Made by a program: the position numbers and the translations under genes
Shown: positions 10,296-23,099 of the stretch, one piece after another
How positions within the stretch are numbered: position 1 is the stretch's first letter
Layout of the letters: every line of letters begins with the position of its first letter
DNA from: Voacanga thouarsii
Taxonomy: Eukaryota > Streptophyta > Magnoliopsida > Gentianales > Apocynaceae
Assembly (NCBI GenBank): GCA_026120185.1
Contig: JANUWF010001481.1
Coordinates: forward strand, 1,865,001 to 1,929,000
Reading direction: 5' to 3'
Length of the DNA: 64,000 bases
The notes under the pieces: model-generated
The model's database searches: none
The model's input: the letters and a program-made list of their open reading frames with translations, nothing else
Told to the model about the DNA's origin: nothing

Positions 10296-12052
10296 CTTGT
10301 TACACCCCACTACCTACGTACCCTAATAGGGCTGGGGATGTCGCCCCGTCCAAATGACAAGAGGTCTTTATAACTAGGACTCACAAAAACAATGAAAAAA
10401 ATAACATAAAATTAAACTTATTACAACTCAAGCAATACATGAACAAGTCAAAAAAATAATAAATAAATAAATATTAGCTAGAGTCTCTCAAATGAAATAC
10501 ATAGGAAAGAAATAAGTCTTCGAAACATAGGCAATCTTTAATCAACAACCTTCACAGTAGGACTGACCTGAAATCATAGTATAAAAGGTGGTGACATATA
10601 AATCTCAGTCAGCCCGTGTGTGCTTTGAGTATTTCATATAAAATAGTTCATGTATGCAAGTTGAGAAATTTTCATAAAAGAAAGTGTTGGCAACTCCTAA
10701 ATAAATTTCACAATGGCAACTCCTAAATAAATTTCACAAATGAAGAGTGGTATTTTCTTTGTAAATCATACAAGTGTACAATAAATACAACCACTTAAAA
10801 GAGGTAGACATGGCACCACACTTTGTGCACCATGACAAAAGAACGTTCAGAATGCCACACTTTGTACATATTAACAACAGGTAGGTGTAGGCCTACCGGG
10901 CGAGATACTCCTCCATTTCTATATCCAAACTTACCGATTGTCCATTTCAAAAATACACAGTCCACTAGACTGAACTTGCTAGCTCAGACCGGTACGACCT
11001 ATAGGATTGGCATCCTATCGGGAAGGACTAACCCTCAGAGGTGGCCACCTACTGCGAGACATACCCTAACCCTTCAAAGACTAGTCCTAATTGCCTACCC
11101 TTATTGAGTACTCAACGTTGTACTCGTCCCACTTGGAAAAAGAAAGATCACACAATGATTCTCTTTGAAATAGCAATTATGGTTTCCAAAATTTTTGTTA
11201 AAGTTGAGTTTTTAGGAAAAGTTTGGCATTTTGTATAAAATTGCTTGTTTAACTTTAAATGGTTTGCTTGACTGAATAGAAAAAGAAAATTGTCCATAAT
11301 TGCATTTATAGTACAAATTCTTGTATACAATGTGTTTGATTTGCCAAGATAACTTTGACCTTCAAACAACTTTACACAGGAACTTACCTGATCTTTTGCT
11401 CTTCTTGGCTACAAACATCTTCCAATATAATTCATGTCAACCTAACCCCGCCTGAGATAATTACAAGGTATAAGTCCAACATCCGGACAATACTTACCTT
11501 AAATAAATAACTCTTTGGTCAATTAGCCATAATAACATCTAACTATAACAACAATGCCTTAGGCTTTACTACTAGTTGATAAAGTATTTTATAAAATAAA
11601 ATTAAGTTAAAATAAATAGGTGTTATAAATAAATAATAAGTAATAAATTATAATATTAACTATTTATTAACAAATAATAAATAATGAGTAATATTGCTAA
11701 TAAATAAAATTAAAAATAAACAATGAGTAATAAGACATCCTAAATAATATTTAAATAGTAATATTATAAATAATAATAAATTATAGCTAATTTTAATTAA
11801 TAAATAACAAATAACAAATAATAAATTAATAATAAATAAATTATAATATAAGTAATATTTATGAGTGTAAATAAAAGTTTTAGCAAGGCTAACTAATAAT
11901 AATTTGAATATAAAAGACATTTGATATTAATTAATTTCGATATGTTATTGTTTATATTTAATAGAAATATTTTATTTATTTATTTAAAAATAATAATATT
12001 TTAAATAATCCTCGATTTTGAAATTACTTAGTTTTTTTAATTTAGTAAATTA

Positions 12053-12195
<143 letters not shown>

Positions 12196-12764
12196 CAAGA
12201 ATAATTCTAAAATATAATAAAGGTAGTTATTGCAATAATTTTATTGTTAGAGAAAATCCATGTACATATTTATACACACAAGGATTCAACAAATAACATG
12301 TTAATCTATCCAAAAACATAGACTTGAATTAACATATACTACAACAAGGATAGTATTAACTAGTAATAATTTTTAGCATGACATTTGTTGGCTAAAACAA
12401 CATAAAGCATAAGCATGGCATGGGTAGCAATAATCTCCGGCAAAATAACTTCTACTACTGACATATGAACTCATAGCACATATCTACTTCCAAGTTTATC
12501 ATATTCACAAATCATAATTTCACATACTCCATGCAATAGCCTTAAAGTCACTCAACCTCCAAATCAAATAATCACCATCTTCATGTGATATACATGTCTT
12601 TATCATGCTTTCAACAAATCAGCAATCTAACCACACCATTCTACCTATCTTGAGTTCAAAATAAATAATATGAGTTATGTTTAAAATACTTCTTTGATGA
12701 TGTTTGAAGTTTGAAGATGCTCCTTGTCAAAGGAGAGCCTCGAGTGCTTGATGGCTTCAATGAT

Positions 12765-12799
12765 CCGAAATTGTCCAAGGTTGTTCATCAACATTTCGG
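12765..12799 (-). other. Conserved bulged hairpin, 5' LTR copy
   Basis: Same CCGAAAT/ATTTCGG arms and GTTG/CAAC inner stem as at 2944-2978, identical in sequence, although the flanks have diverged. Confidence 0.55.
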
Positions 12800-14411
12800 C
12801 CAAGAAAGAGTGAGAGTAAGAAGAGAAGAATATATGGAAGTTGAAGAAAAGAAGAAGAACAAGAAGATTGTTCTTATTTTAGTTTTCTTCAAATCTTGAA
12901 CTAAAAATATTGGTTTGATCCGCTTGAAGGTTCGACTTTGTGTGTTTTGGTGTTATAAAGTTCACCAAGAAAGAATATTGGTTGAATACTAATGGTTTAG
13001 AGAGTTTGGGATTGATTGGAGATATTTAGAAGTGATTTAGGCTTGAAGATGTATAGTGTGTGTTCTTGGTGTTCTTGATGTTCATGAGAGAAATTGAGAG
13101 AAAAAGGAATTTCGTGTGTGCTATGTGATTGATGGCCAAATGGCCTAGCTTAGGGTAAGCTTTTAGTTATCCAAGAATGAGAGAGAGAGAGTTTTAGCTT
13201 TTTCAAAATTCAAATTGAGAGAAAAGTGGAGATGTTTGAGGTATGGGATTGGATAATAGTATTTGCTCTTGGACGGTTCTTGTCCTTCAATGGTGTATGG
13301 CTGAACTAGCTATGATTTAACCAAGGAATGGAGAGTTATTTCAGTCTTGGGTTGGCCAAAATTGGCTATTGAATAGCATAGAATTTTTTGGTTTTATAAA
13401 CTAGCTAGATGAGGGTTTAATGAAACAAAAATCTAGAATTTAATTTGAAGTTTGAATGAGTTTGGATAGAGTGGAGATAGGAGTATTTTGAGGTATGTTA
13501 ATGGAGTCCTATTGATCAAGGTAAGTGGAAAAGCTAAGAGGTTATATCCATAGCTATATGAGGGCCGAAACTTGATGAAGTTTGCTGAAGAAATTCGGCC
13601 CTAGTATTAAATAGGCAAAGATGGAAAAAAATTCTAGTATTGAAGCTACAGAACTCTTGGAATTTGAAATGGTTTTGGTGTAGAGTTTTTTGTCTTCTTT
13701 GGAACGATTTTGCAACTGGAATTTAAGGATGTTTGAAGATCTATTAATGATGGTTTTCTAGCCATTATCTTATTGAAGAAAGGAGAATGTTTCAGCTATT
13801 CATGAGTCCTAATGGATGGCTTCAAGATCATGTTCAAAGGTTGCTAGTTTGCTTAGAAAAATATTCTGGTTTGGCATTGTTTGTGAAGCTGCGAAAATTT
13901 AAAGAATTTCAGCCTTCATCCTCACACAAGATGGTTGGTTCCTTGCAATAATTAGGTAAAAAGGCTTGCTGCAAATTGTGAAAACCATTTTAATGGAAAT
14001 TTGGAAAATTTTCTAGATTTTTAACCAAAATATGAACAAGAGGAAGATGGATTTTTTTGAAGAAATAGCTATGGTAATTTAATTGAAACTTCTACCTGTT
14101 CTTCCTCCTCATTTTTGGCCAACTCCTATCCCACAAGAGCTGGAATTTCAAAATTCCAAGCAAGGCAATGATCTGAGAATTTTTTGGATATAAAAATGAA
14201 TTAAAGAATTAGGAATAGTTAAATTCAAATAGGTTATGACAAGGCTTGCAAAAATAATAGAGACAACAATTCTTCTAGAATTCTTTTTAGGACAATTCCA
14301 CATAGTTAAGATATTACCGTTGTGTCTTCCCTAAGACAACATTCATAACTTTAAGAAATGTAAGAAAGAAGAAAATTCAAACATGGGTTAATATAAATAT
14401 GAATAAAACTT

Positions 14412-14482
14412 AAGTGATAGGATTTGAACTCAAGACCTTAGAGATTAAATCATTAAGCTCTAACCACTTAACCACACTAACT
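14412..14482 (-). other. tRNA-like segment, Tk1 5' LTR copy
   Basis: Minus strand: box-A-like TGGTTAAGTGG (14464-14474) and box-B-like GAGTTCAAATCC (plus 14420-14431). Homologous to 4600-4672 and 28838-28905. Confidence 0.5.
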
Positions 14483-14723
14483 TTTATTCTAATTTTCTCA
14501 ACCAAATCTTCTCCTTATCTAAGCCTCAAACCATCTTCCTATTTTGACCTCAAGTAAAATTACCTTTTTACCCTTTCTACTTAACTAGCACAACTAAATC
14601 ATATAACCCATAAACCACAATTTGAAGGCACACAAAATGATTTAAGAGATATATTTTATGCATGATGACATAATATGTATCACATCCCTCTTACTCTAGG
14701 GTAGGTTTTGGTGGGGTTTTACA

Positions 14724-14989
14724 TTGGGTACATCCTGATCCCCTCCTACCATACCAACCTCCAGTCTAGGCATCTCTTCCTCTAATACTTCAAGAATATC
14801 CCCACCAAATACCTCCTCATCATCCTCACACAACACTGCACCATTGGGGATACTGTCCTCTTTATCATCATCCTGATTGCATGGTTCAATATCGCAATCC
14901 ACCTTATCAGAATCACCACCTACCTTCTCTATCGGACTATGTGGCGACGATATACTCTTGGGAGTAAGTGTCCTCTCTAGACTATGGTC
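14724..14989 (-). pseudogene. Tk2 leader ORF, N-terminal half
   Basis: Minus-strand frame open from a TGA at 14990-14992 to the Tk1 boundary at 14724; the first Met is at 14902. Strongly acidic, for example DIEPCNQDDDKEDSIP and EVLEEEMPRLEV, with no recognised domain. The frame resumes in the same phase at 547 on the other side of Tk1 when one target duplication is discounted. Like the Tk1 leader ORF it sits between primer site and gag and is acidic, which suggests the two Gypsy families share a leader-encoded protein. Confidence 0.5.
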
Positions 14990-15300
14990 TCACACAAATG
15001 AAGTAATGACAGGTACTGTCGGGTCAAACGAGTTCCCAGTGAGAAGGGGTGCATAACGTCGGTCAGGGTCATGTCCGGTCTAAATGAAACGTCCTGGCAC
15101 ATCTGCTCAGTATATAGTCCTAATCTTCCCATATCTTTTCACACTCGAATTCTCACCTATCTTTTCTTTACATCATCACTACATTCATCCATTGGGCACT
15201 TGCCCTTATTACTCCTATCCATCCTACCTCCACAATGACAGAGTTCTATCAATCCCTATAATGATACCATAGTTCTATAAAATTAGGCTCTAATACCAAT
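14990..15300 (-). other. Untranslated leader of Tk2
   Basis: Between the Tk2 primer site and its acidic ORF. No coding frame is recognised on the minus strand. A plus-strand ORF at 15084-15272 is a chance frame. Confidence 0.5.
15286..15298 (-). other. Primer binding site of Tk2 (tRNA-iMet)
   Basis: Minus strand TGGTATTAGAGCC, 2 nt after the LTR end, one base from TGGTATCAGAGC. It fixes the orientation of the 15301-19766 LTR as minus. Confidence 0.8.
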
Positions 15301-15444
15301 TGTAGCACCCCTACTAAAGATAACAATGGATGCATATCAACACTGGGTGTCGCCCGATCCAGTTACCCAGACAAGGGGATTTTGTAACGAAGAGCCAACA
15401 AAGTATACAAGGTCCAGATCCATACAAACATTCCACACTAATGG

Positions 15445-15446
<2 letters not shown>

Positions 15447-15515
<69 letters not shown>
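15447..15515. repeat. (TA)n microsatellite at the LINE 5' junction
   Basis: About 69 bp of TA repeats with three TACA interruptions, directly before the truncated LINE sequence. It is absent from the related solo LTR. Confidence 0.95.
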
Positions 15516-16080
15516 CAATAAAGAATATTGTACAGGAAAATTTTCTTTGTGATCGTAATGCACCGTTGAATTTAAAGGGAAAGTTTTACAAGGCAGTCGT
15601 ACGACCTGCTTTGTTATATGGTACAGAATGTTGGGTAGCTAAAATGTGTCATATTCAAAAAATGAAAGTAGCTAAGATGCGTATGTTACGGTGGATGTGT
15701 GGATATACTAGGAAGGATAGAGTTAGAAATGAGATCATTAGGGAAAAGGTGGGTGTGACATCTATTGAGGAAAAGATGAGAGAAAGTCGTCTGCGTTGGT
15801 TTGGACACGTTCAGAGAAGACCGAGGGATGCTCCTGTTAGGGCGATGGAGAGAGTGAGGCAGGATAGGTTAGACAGAGGTAGAGGTAGAGGTAGGCCTAA
15901 AACGACATGGATAGAGGTAATTAAGAGAGATATGTCTTTGTTAGATTTGGATGAAAGTATGACGTTCGATAGAAGAAAGTGGCGAGAGAGGATTCATGTG
16001 GATGACCACACGTTGCCTGACGTTGGTTCATGTAGCCGACCCCAAGTTACTTGGGATTAAGGCTTAGTTTGTTGTTGTTG
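15516..16080 (+). mobile_element. RTE-type LINE, 5'-truncated
   Basis: The plus-strand frame to 16060 encodes the C-terminal end of the RTE reverse transcriptase polyprotein: [38 protein letters not shown], a [12 protein letters not shown] block and [12 protein letters not shown]. These blocks are typical of plant RTE elements. After the stop the 3' end reads CATGTAGCCGACCCCA...GGATTAAGGC and finishes in TTG repeats (16063-16079), the usual RTE tail. The catalytic RT and endonuclease are missing through 5' truncation. No clear target duplication. The retained 170-odd codons have no internal stop, so this looks like a younger insertion than the LTR elements. Confidence 0.88.
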
Positions 16081-17159
16081 TATTAGCAATAAGGTACATT
16101 ATCAAAAGAGGGACATCCCGACCTAAACTGCTATCACTGTGGTATCGTCTTTCTATCCGTAGGTCTGCTCAACTCCAGATCCTACAAAAGGGTAAGATAA
16201 AAGACACGTGTGTAAAAAATCACCCAGTGAGTAGCGTATGTGCTAGTGCATTAGTAAAGAGATAGAGTACATAAAATTTTTGTGGGAAAAAAATCGTTTG
16301 TTTACTGAAAATAATTCCCAAGCTCTCTAAGAAAGAGTTTATTTAGAAACCCGTGATTTTTGGAAAACTGTATCTTTCTTTCAAATTAATGCCCTAATTT
16401 CCAAATTGCAAGCATTTCTTCAACAGAAGGTCAGCCAATATGCATGTCCCACAGTCCTTACCTTCGGCACCACGTATTATTGTATTGAGACCGCAGCCTC
16501 CAGTACTCAACTTACACGTATCATTGTACTTAAACCGCATCCTATAGTACTCAATCGTGCGTTGCCAGAAAATAAGTACACCGTAGTGTACTAAATTCAA
16601 TAAGTGCACTGTAGCATAATAAATCCTTTACTTACTATTGTAAGCCAAGGGTCCTAATCTTGACGTCAATCACCATCGAGGTAGCAAGGGGTTAAATAAT
16701 GCTATGTGTCCAGCCAGGTCCGTGAACAATGCCAGATATCCAGTCCAATCCATGAACATCCAAAATTAAAGTGCAGACAAGGCACGGTAATTGCCAGGCA
16801 ATAGACGGCTAGCTAGGACGACTTATCTCAATGTCCTATCACCTTATTTGGAGTAAGATAATCCCTAGAACTGATTGGGTTACTTGGGGTCACTATCTCT
16901 AATATGAGCTAGTACAAATATCAAAGTCCTAGCTGAGTATTCATTGTTACCAATACTAACCTCTTCTAACTGATCAGGCCAGAGGGTTATCTGATCCTAT
17001 AGGATTTTAAAAACAAACAATTTTGGGGCAAAATAGCATTTCTCAGAACTTGATCCCACTGGCTCGCAAGTCAAATCATAATTCCCGTAGGCTCCGCAAG
17101 GACAATCAATTCATTCTATAGGCACATCAGGCCATAAAAAAAATTTTCGGGGTCAAGAT

Positions 17160-17660
17160 GCCATTTTTCAAAAGTCAATCTTATCACAAGAGATCATTTT
17201 CCAAATAGGATAAAGATTTCTTTTCACATATCAAAACAAGTTTCTAAGAGTATCCAGGTCATTTTGCCTGTACTCGTTCACAAAAGTCATTTTCAAGGGC
17301 ATTCGGGTCATTTTATCCATGTCCAGTTCCAAAAGACTTTTCGAAGATATTCAGGCCTTTTTACCCTTACCTAATTTGAAAAGTATTCACATGAGTTCCA
17401 ATACGGATATTTTGGTCATTTACTGAATACTCGATTCCAAAGATTTTTATAAACATTCCAATAAGGACATCCGAATCATTTTCCAAATACCCGATTTCAA
17501 AAGGAACTCATTTCAAGAAATCTAGAATTCTAACCCCAAAAGAGGATTAAATTCAAAGTTTTCAAACACATTTCCATAAAATGTTCCAATAAGGGAATTC
17601 CAATCAATTTATGAATACCCAATTCCAAAATTTACCATTTTCTGAAAATCCGAAGTATTT
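17160..17660. repeat. Degenerate ~60-bp tandem array in Tk2 LTR
   Basis: Units of roughly 55-65 bp built on a core like TTCGGGTCATTTTAC and ATACCCGATTCCAAAAG. Within a unit TCGGGT and ACCCGA form inverted arms. About seven or eight degenerate units. The same array is at 47280-47720 in the solo LTR of this family. Confidence 0.7.
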
Positions 17661-18009
17661 AATCCAACAAGAACTAAATTCACAAAATTCATGCTTTAAT
17701 CAACCATTAAGGTGTCCAAGCCAAATATAAAGTTTATTCGAACCCAAACTGGCATAAGAATAAATCTTGCTCAAATAACCTTAAATATATTCAAGGATTT
17801 TCAAAATGATATAAAACATAGTATTTTATGAAAACGTGAAGCACACTAGCTTTCAAAAGATTTTAGAAATCAAAGGAACTCACCTTGTGTCCTAATTAAC
17901 TTTTTCCATTCACGGCCATTCTACCCCTATTTTTAACAAACCGCTGGCCGTTTATTGATAAACCTACACCAAACATCCATTTTAGGTCAAACAATATGTG
18001 GTAAAAAAG

Positions 18010-18115
18010 TAGCTGACGGTTGGCCGACGTCCAACCGAGGTGCTCGACGGGTAGCGATGTCTAACCGACATTTAGCCGACAGTTAACTGACGGGGCCGAT
18101 GGTTAGCCGATGGTA
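18010..18115. repeat. CpG-rich minisatellite (AGCCGACGGTT-like)
   Basis: Short degenerate repeats of about 11-16 bp around GCCGACG/GCTGACGG in AT-rich DNA. A matching cluster lies at 48085-48165 in the solo LTR. Confidence 0.7.
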
Positions 18116-19818
18116 ATGGGTCATTTTTTCGTCGTTTATTAAATTCTTTCGTTTTCCTTTTCCCATATTCTTCCTCCCTTCAAATACAAAGGATTCACTC
18201 CATATTTCTCATTCATTTCGTCCAAAATCACACAATTAAATCATCCTTAAGTTTATCCATTTACGAACTAATTTTCTAGAATTTCACTGCTTGACACATG
18301 ATTTTGTTTTGCATATAACATTCAATCCACAACTCCGATTTAGCTCTATGATATTCTAAAATGACGATAAAACTATTACATTTAATTCGTTATAGGCCTT
18401 TTTTAGAGTCCTCATTCCCATGAAACTATACAGGGTATAAACAGTCCCAATAGTTTTGCTTCAATTCTACTATTCATGCTTTCCTTTATTTTCCTTTAGC
18501 CTTTAACACCTTGGGAATATTAATTCATTTAATTTTCCTTCAAATTACCGTTGATTCTATGATTTCCATATTCCAATAGCTCACAAGAGTCATGCCTATT
18601 CAACACAAATTCACTTCTCCAAATCAAAAGCTAGTATAATTCATTTTTCCAACCAAGTAACTTCCATTTTCATTCTACTTTGGTAATCTTCTCCTCAACC
18701 AAAAGCAATCCTTTGAACTACCATGAATATTCAGTTCTTCCTTACACAAAATAATATCCATAAAGCTTTTAGGCAGCCATCACACATAGACACATAGAGA
18801 GTTCATCAACAAACTTTATAAACCATAGCTTTAATCCAAAATCAAGATACGAAAATCATATTTTCATGTTAAATTTGATATCACAATGATCACCGACATG
18901 TTTTCTTGTTCTCATCAGATTTTTGGCCAAGAGAATTTTAATTCAATTAATTGTATGATGGCTAATGTATAGGTGTGTTCCAATGAAAATTTTACACACC
19001 AACCTCTTATTTTCCTCCTCAAAAATTTTTCTTCATTTCTCTTGTATTGCTACTGGTTTTCTTGGCCAATTTTCTATCATTCAACCACCTTCTCATGGTC
19101 TAAGAATTGGCCAATCACATTGCACAAGACCTTAATTAAAGGGCCCACAAATGATGTGTTCCAATCACAAAAATCATACATCATTCTTTATTTATTTTGT
19201 AATCCTTTAATTTCATGTGTCTTGCATGAATTCTTCATGAAACCTCTCTTAAATTGACACATGTTCATGGGCTACCAATCATAAAATGCCACACGCACTG
19301 TTTTTATCCACGATTTCCTATTTTCTTTAAAAATGACCAAAATCGGGTCCAAAACGGAAAATATATTTTATTCTACCATTCAACTCCAAAAAGTCTACTG
19401 AATTTATTGGTAATACTTAAATTCTTTGATTCCTTCTCAATTTGGTCAAATTTGCTGTCAAAATGACTAAAACGCCCCTAATAACCTAAATAACATAACT
19501 CATACCAAAATGTGCATTTCATTGCACTGATCAATTTCTCTTCTCAACGTACCCTCAAATTCTTATTTTATTAACAATAATATGTTTTCAAAGGTTTAGG
19601 GTACGAGTAGAACAAATCCAATAATTACTTTCAGGTCTTGACAAAATATTATTATACCAAAATATTCGTCTCATTACACAGATCATCTTTTGTTTTGGCC
19701 ATTGATATAAATTCTCATCCTATTACAAGTAGTAGCTAATCGAAGGTAAAAGTACAGGGTATTACATGCATACCTTTCACTCATTCTTTTGATAAGTTCA
19801 TATGTTTGTAATATAAAA

Positions 19819-20511
19819 ATGGCACCAAGACGTGTAGTGACTACCCGAGGAAGAGGAAGATACTAGTTGTACCTCCGACTCCCATGTTTAAACGTACACT
19901 ACCTCTCGTGTCCAAGAGAGAAGTGGAAGTTAACCAAGTGCTGGGAGTGGGAATAGCAGGACTAAAGAGTATCAATAGGGCAAGTGTTCAGCAAGATGAT
20001 AGAGTTGTTGCATACTCTATCAGAAAGAAGGACACCTCGAAGAGAGAATGAAGCTTTAGAGCGATTCATGAAGTTCCATCCACCCACATTCTTTGGAGAG
20101 GTGGAATAGCATCAGAAAGTCAAACAATGGACAAAATAAATGAGGGATGTCTTATCCGTCCTACAGTACCCGGAACATAGAATGGTAAGATTTTTAGCTT
20201 TCAAATTGAGAGGATTCACTCATGACTAGTGGCAATAGATCCAAGAAGAGTGGGATAGATGTGTCAAGAATAGACCTGGGAAAAATTCGTTAAGGCATTA
20301 CAGGAAGAGTATGTCCTATAATGGGTTGTGGAGAAATAAAATGATGAGTTCTAGAACCTGAAGCAAGGAGGGATGATAGTAGTCCAGTACACTACTCAGT
20401 TTAATAGAATGTCGAAGTATTACAAATGATTGATGGATACTGAGCATACTCGAACTTGCCAATTTGTGAAGGGGCTCAGACAGGAATTGCAGAGGACCTT
20501 AGCACTCTTCT
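19819..20511 (+). pseudogene. Gypsy gag remnant, plus strand
   Basis: ATG at 19819 opens MAPRRVVTTRGRGRY, then a stop. In broken frames follow a PRRENEALERFMKFHPPTFF block, VRFLAFKLRGFTHD, a LKQGGMIVVQYTTQFNRMSK block and FVKGLRQELQRTLALF. This is the Ty3/Gypsy gag core, close to Tk1 gag but on the opposite strand. Several stops. It is cut on the left by the Tk2 LTR (19766) and on the right by SR1 (20512), so it is the oldest layer here. No LTR or pol of this element is visible. Confidence 0.78.
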
Positions 20512-21872
20512 TGATAAACCTTAGAGGGACGGTGAATAAGGTATATGGCAAACAAATACATATTTTTAAAGTCTTTTGAACATCTAGAAAGAAATAAAAA
20601 ATGGGCATGTTTCAAAAGAGGTATTTTTCGTGTAGCTTTAAATGCAGTCAAGGATATTTTAAATTTTTATTAAATGATGGGAAAAAAGACTATGCTAAAG
20701 AAGACAGATAACGCATCATCAATCGGTTCACTCTTCAACATAAATATCTTTAACCAAATTAGTAAATACAGATAAGAATGTTACGCTTTCTAATCAGGTG
20801 AACTGTGAAATTACAGTCATAAGATTCGAAATAAATGTAAGAGAATAGACCCAATGATTTATAGTAGTTTGATTCTCAAATGATCTACATCTACTACCTT
20901 AAGCACGCACTTAAGAATTTTAACCCAGCCACTAAAACCTTTTTTCCCAAATCAATTGTGGTAGGCAAAACTAATCTTGCAATAGGGGTCACCACACTTG
21001 GTTTTACTCCCAACCTCTATACATTAAATAATCAAGGATTACCCCAACAGGGTTTTACTTCTCAAACCTTTACACGATTCAGATTAAAGAGAGAACACAG
21101 AAATAGCTCACAGATTGAGCTAATATAAACTAACTAAAGAAGCTCTACCTTTTTACTTTTAGAACAATAGATCTCACTTTGAAGCACAATGTAGATGAGG
21201 GATTTTTGTTTTTAAGAGTGTTAAGACGTTTTTGAAGATGTTAGTACCAAATCCCTTCTGAAAATCGCGTTTAAATGGCTTTTATAGGGGCAAAAGTCAA
21301 GACTTCAATGGCTAGTAACGACTTGTTGCTGCTGTTAGGTTTTTGTAGACTTTTGGACTCACAGGATGAAAAAATTGTGGGTCTGAAAGGTGCAACCAAA
21401 CAACACTTTATGTAAACAAGTATATTTTAAATAACTTTAGATTTAAACATTTGGAAATAGACTTTGGATCTAGAGGTCCATCCAAAACCATTCAACCAAG
21501 TTTCTATAAAGTCAAAAGCTTGTCTTCTAAAGTTCTTTTTATGATAAAAAATTGGATTAAAAATACCCTCTTTTTGAAATGACTTTAAGTGTTTCAATAT
21601 GAATAAATTGAACTTAAGGTAAAGAGAAAAAAAATACAAATAATACCTTAACCATAATTTCGTAGTCTATAATTCTTCAAAAGTCTTCATGGTATGCAGC
21701 TTCTTTAGATAGGATCTTAACTTGATCAATCCTTCTTGCACTTCATTATCTATAAGTTGCTTAGCAATCCTTTTTGTAAGACTTGAAGAACAGTGGTCAT
21801 ATCATAATCCAAAACTCCTATCATATATACAAATCACACATGTTAGTCCACATCAATGTTTGTCATTTATCA
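20512..21872 (-). repeat. 3' LTR of SR1 (1361 bp)
   Basis: Plus-strand ends TGATAAA and TTTATCA form a 7-bp inverted repeat. Homologous, inverted, to the SR2 LTR at 57539-58747, including the CCTTAGAG end, the TATA region and the block near 20860-21060. Contains the ORF 20880-21128, which I take as chance. Confidence 0.8.
21279..21286 (-). promoter_or_regulatory. TATA box of SR1 LTR
   Basis: Minus strand CCCCTATAAAAGCC. The same box (CCTATAAAAGC) is at the aligned place in the SR2 LTR (57997-58004), supporting a conserved promoter. Confidence 0.65.
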
Positions 21873-21925
21873 AAATATAGGAGAAAGTCCTTTAGGCTAA
21901 TAATATCCCTTTTTTTGAAAGATAA
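21873..21925 (-). promoter_or_regulatory. Polypurine tract region of SR1
   Basis: Minus strand AAAAAAAGGGATA lies about 40 bp before the LTR start (TGATAAATGAC). SIRE-type elements carry an A/G-rich tract here; the spacer between it and the LTR is longer than usual. Confidence 0.5.
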
Positions 21926-23099
21926 CAAACTTGATGGATTGTGATAAGGAAAAAACATGTAATCTTGTACGAATATCTTATACCAAGAGATGTAAGAATT
22001 TATATTTATTTGATGTATGATCTCTCAATCATAAAGCTCAAGGAGTGATTATGAGATAATATTAGAAATTCGAAGCATAGTCTCATAAATTGGGGTCAAT
22101 GAGCTGATAGCCCAACTAACCTCCGTATTCTTCTTCATTTCTTTAAAGGACTATTTCATCAGGAAATAGCCAAGGAGTAGTCATTAGATATAAAATACAT
22201 TAACACAATGATTCAAGACAAGGATATGATATTTGTGCATATGGAGATGTAGAAGATAGAACACAGTTATTAATGCTCCCCCTTTCTATATGCATCTGAC
22301 CAATAGATAGAAGGATATTTATATATTAGCAGATAAAACTGATTATTTAATTTTGGACTTCCAAAAAGTGTGTCCAAAAAGAAGAAATACAACCTTGGTA
22401 AGAACGTATTTCGAACAGGGATTTTGGATCCAGGATTACTCCCTCTATGTCTGTGCAGGGTTCAGACAGAATCTCAAACAAAACAATTAGAATCAATCCA
22501 AAAATTCTGTGTCACGGATTAATCCTAAACTTAATCCTCCATATTTTTGCACCAATCTAAACAAAAAATCACAAATCACACATATCCAATAACACAATCT
22601 ACATAATCCAGTCAAAATTTAATTTCTTTCCATTTTGGCATTAGTTAAAAAAAATGAGAAACAAGAGAAAATGAACGAGATAAAGTGAAAATTAGATAAA
22701 CAAGTGTAGCATAATATGCCAAAGATAAGCAAGTGTAGCAATGATAAGTAAATGAAGCATATTATAACAAATTGTTCGGGAAAGTGATAAAAGTTGTTCA
22801 AGAAAGTAATGAAGTTTGTTCCAGAAGGTATCAGCCAATTTTCTTCATGGTCTTGACACTATGTTTGTTTGTGGAGATTGCCATATCACCCTGAATTACC
22901 ACAATCTCAGGTTTATCATTAGCACTACCCTTCTCGAGCTTTCCAACAATTCTATTGGATTTTCTTTTGACAACATGTTTTTGTCGATGGCCTTAGGAGC
23001 TACTTGGTATAGCTGGTTTGGCCCACTTAGGAGTAGCTTCGGCAACAATGGTTCTAATGGTTGTGGCAGCAGGAGGTTCTTTAGTAGATGTAGTAAGAT
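21926..23099 (-). other. SR1 3' non-coding region
   Basis: Between the 3' ORF and the polypurine tract. No frame with recognisable similarity on either strand. The plus-strand ORF 22816-23379 is antisense to the end of the 3' ORF. Confidence 0.4.

Larger units (their letters stand above)
15301..19766 (-). repeat. 5' LTR of Tk2 (4466 bp, with LINE insert)
   Basis: Plus-strand ends TGTAGCACCCC and GGGTATTACA. From about 16190 it aligns with the solo LTR at 46181-50060, including the tandem array, the GCCGACG islet and the tail. Excess length is the RTE/TA insert at 15447-16080. The 5-mer to the right is TGCAT (19767-19771); its partner would be outside the window. Probable Tekay-like Gypsy LTR. 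Confidence 0.82.

Noticed and set aside
17160..17660. CRISPR-like array
   Set aside because: Units are degenerate and joined without unique spacers, in a plant LTR.
19767..20511. The plus-strand gag as part of the LTR-A (15301-19766) element
   Set aside because: No primer site follows 19766 on the plus strand, while a good iMet site abuts the LTR on its left on the minus strand.
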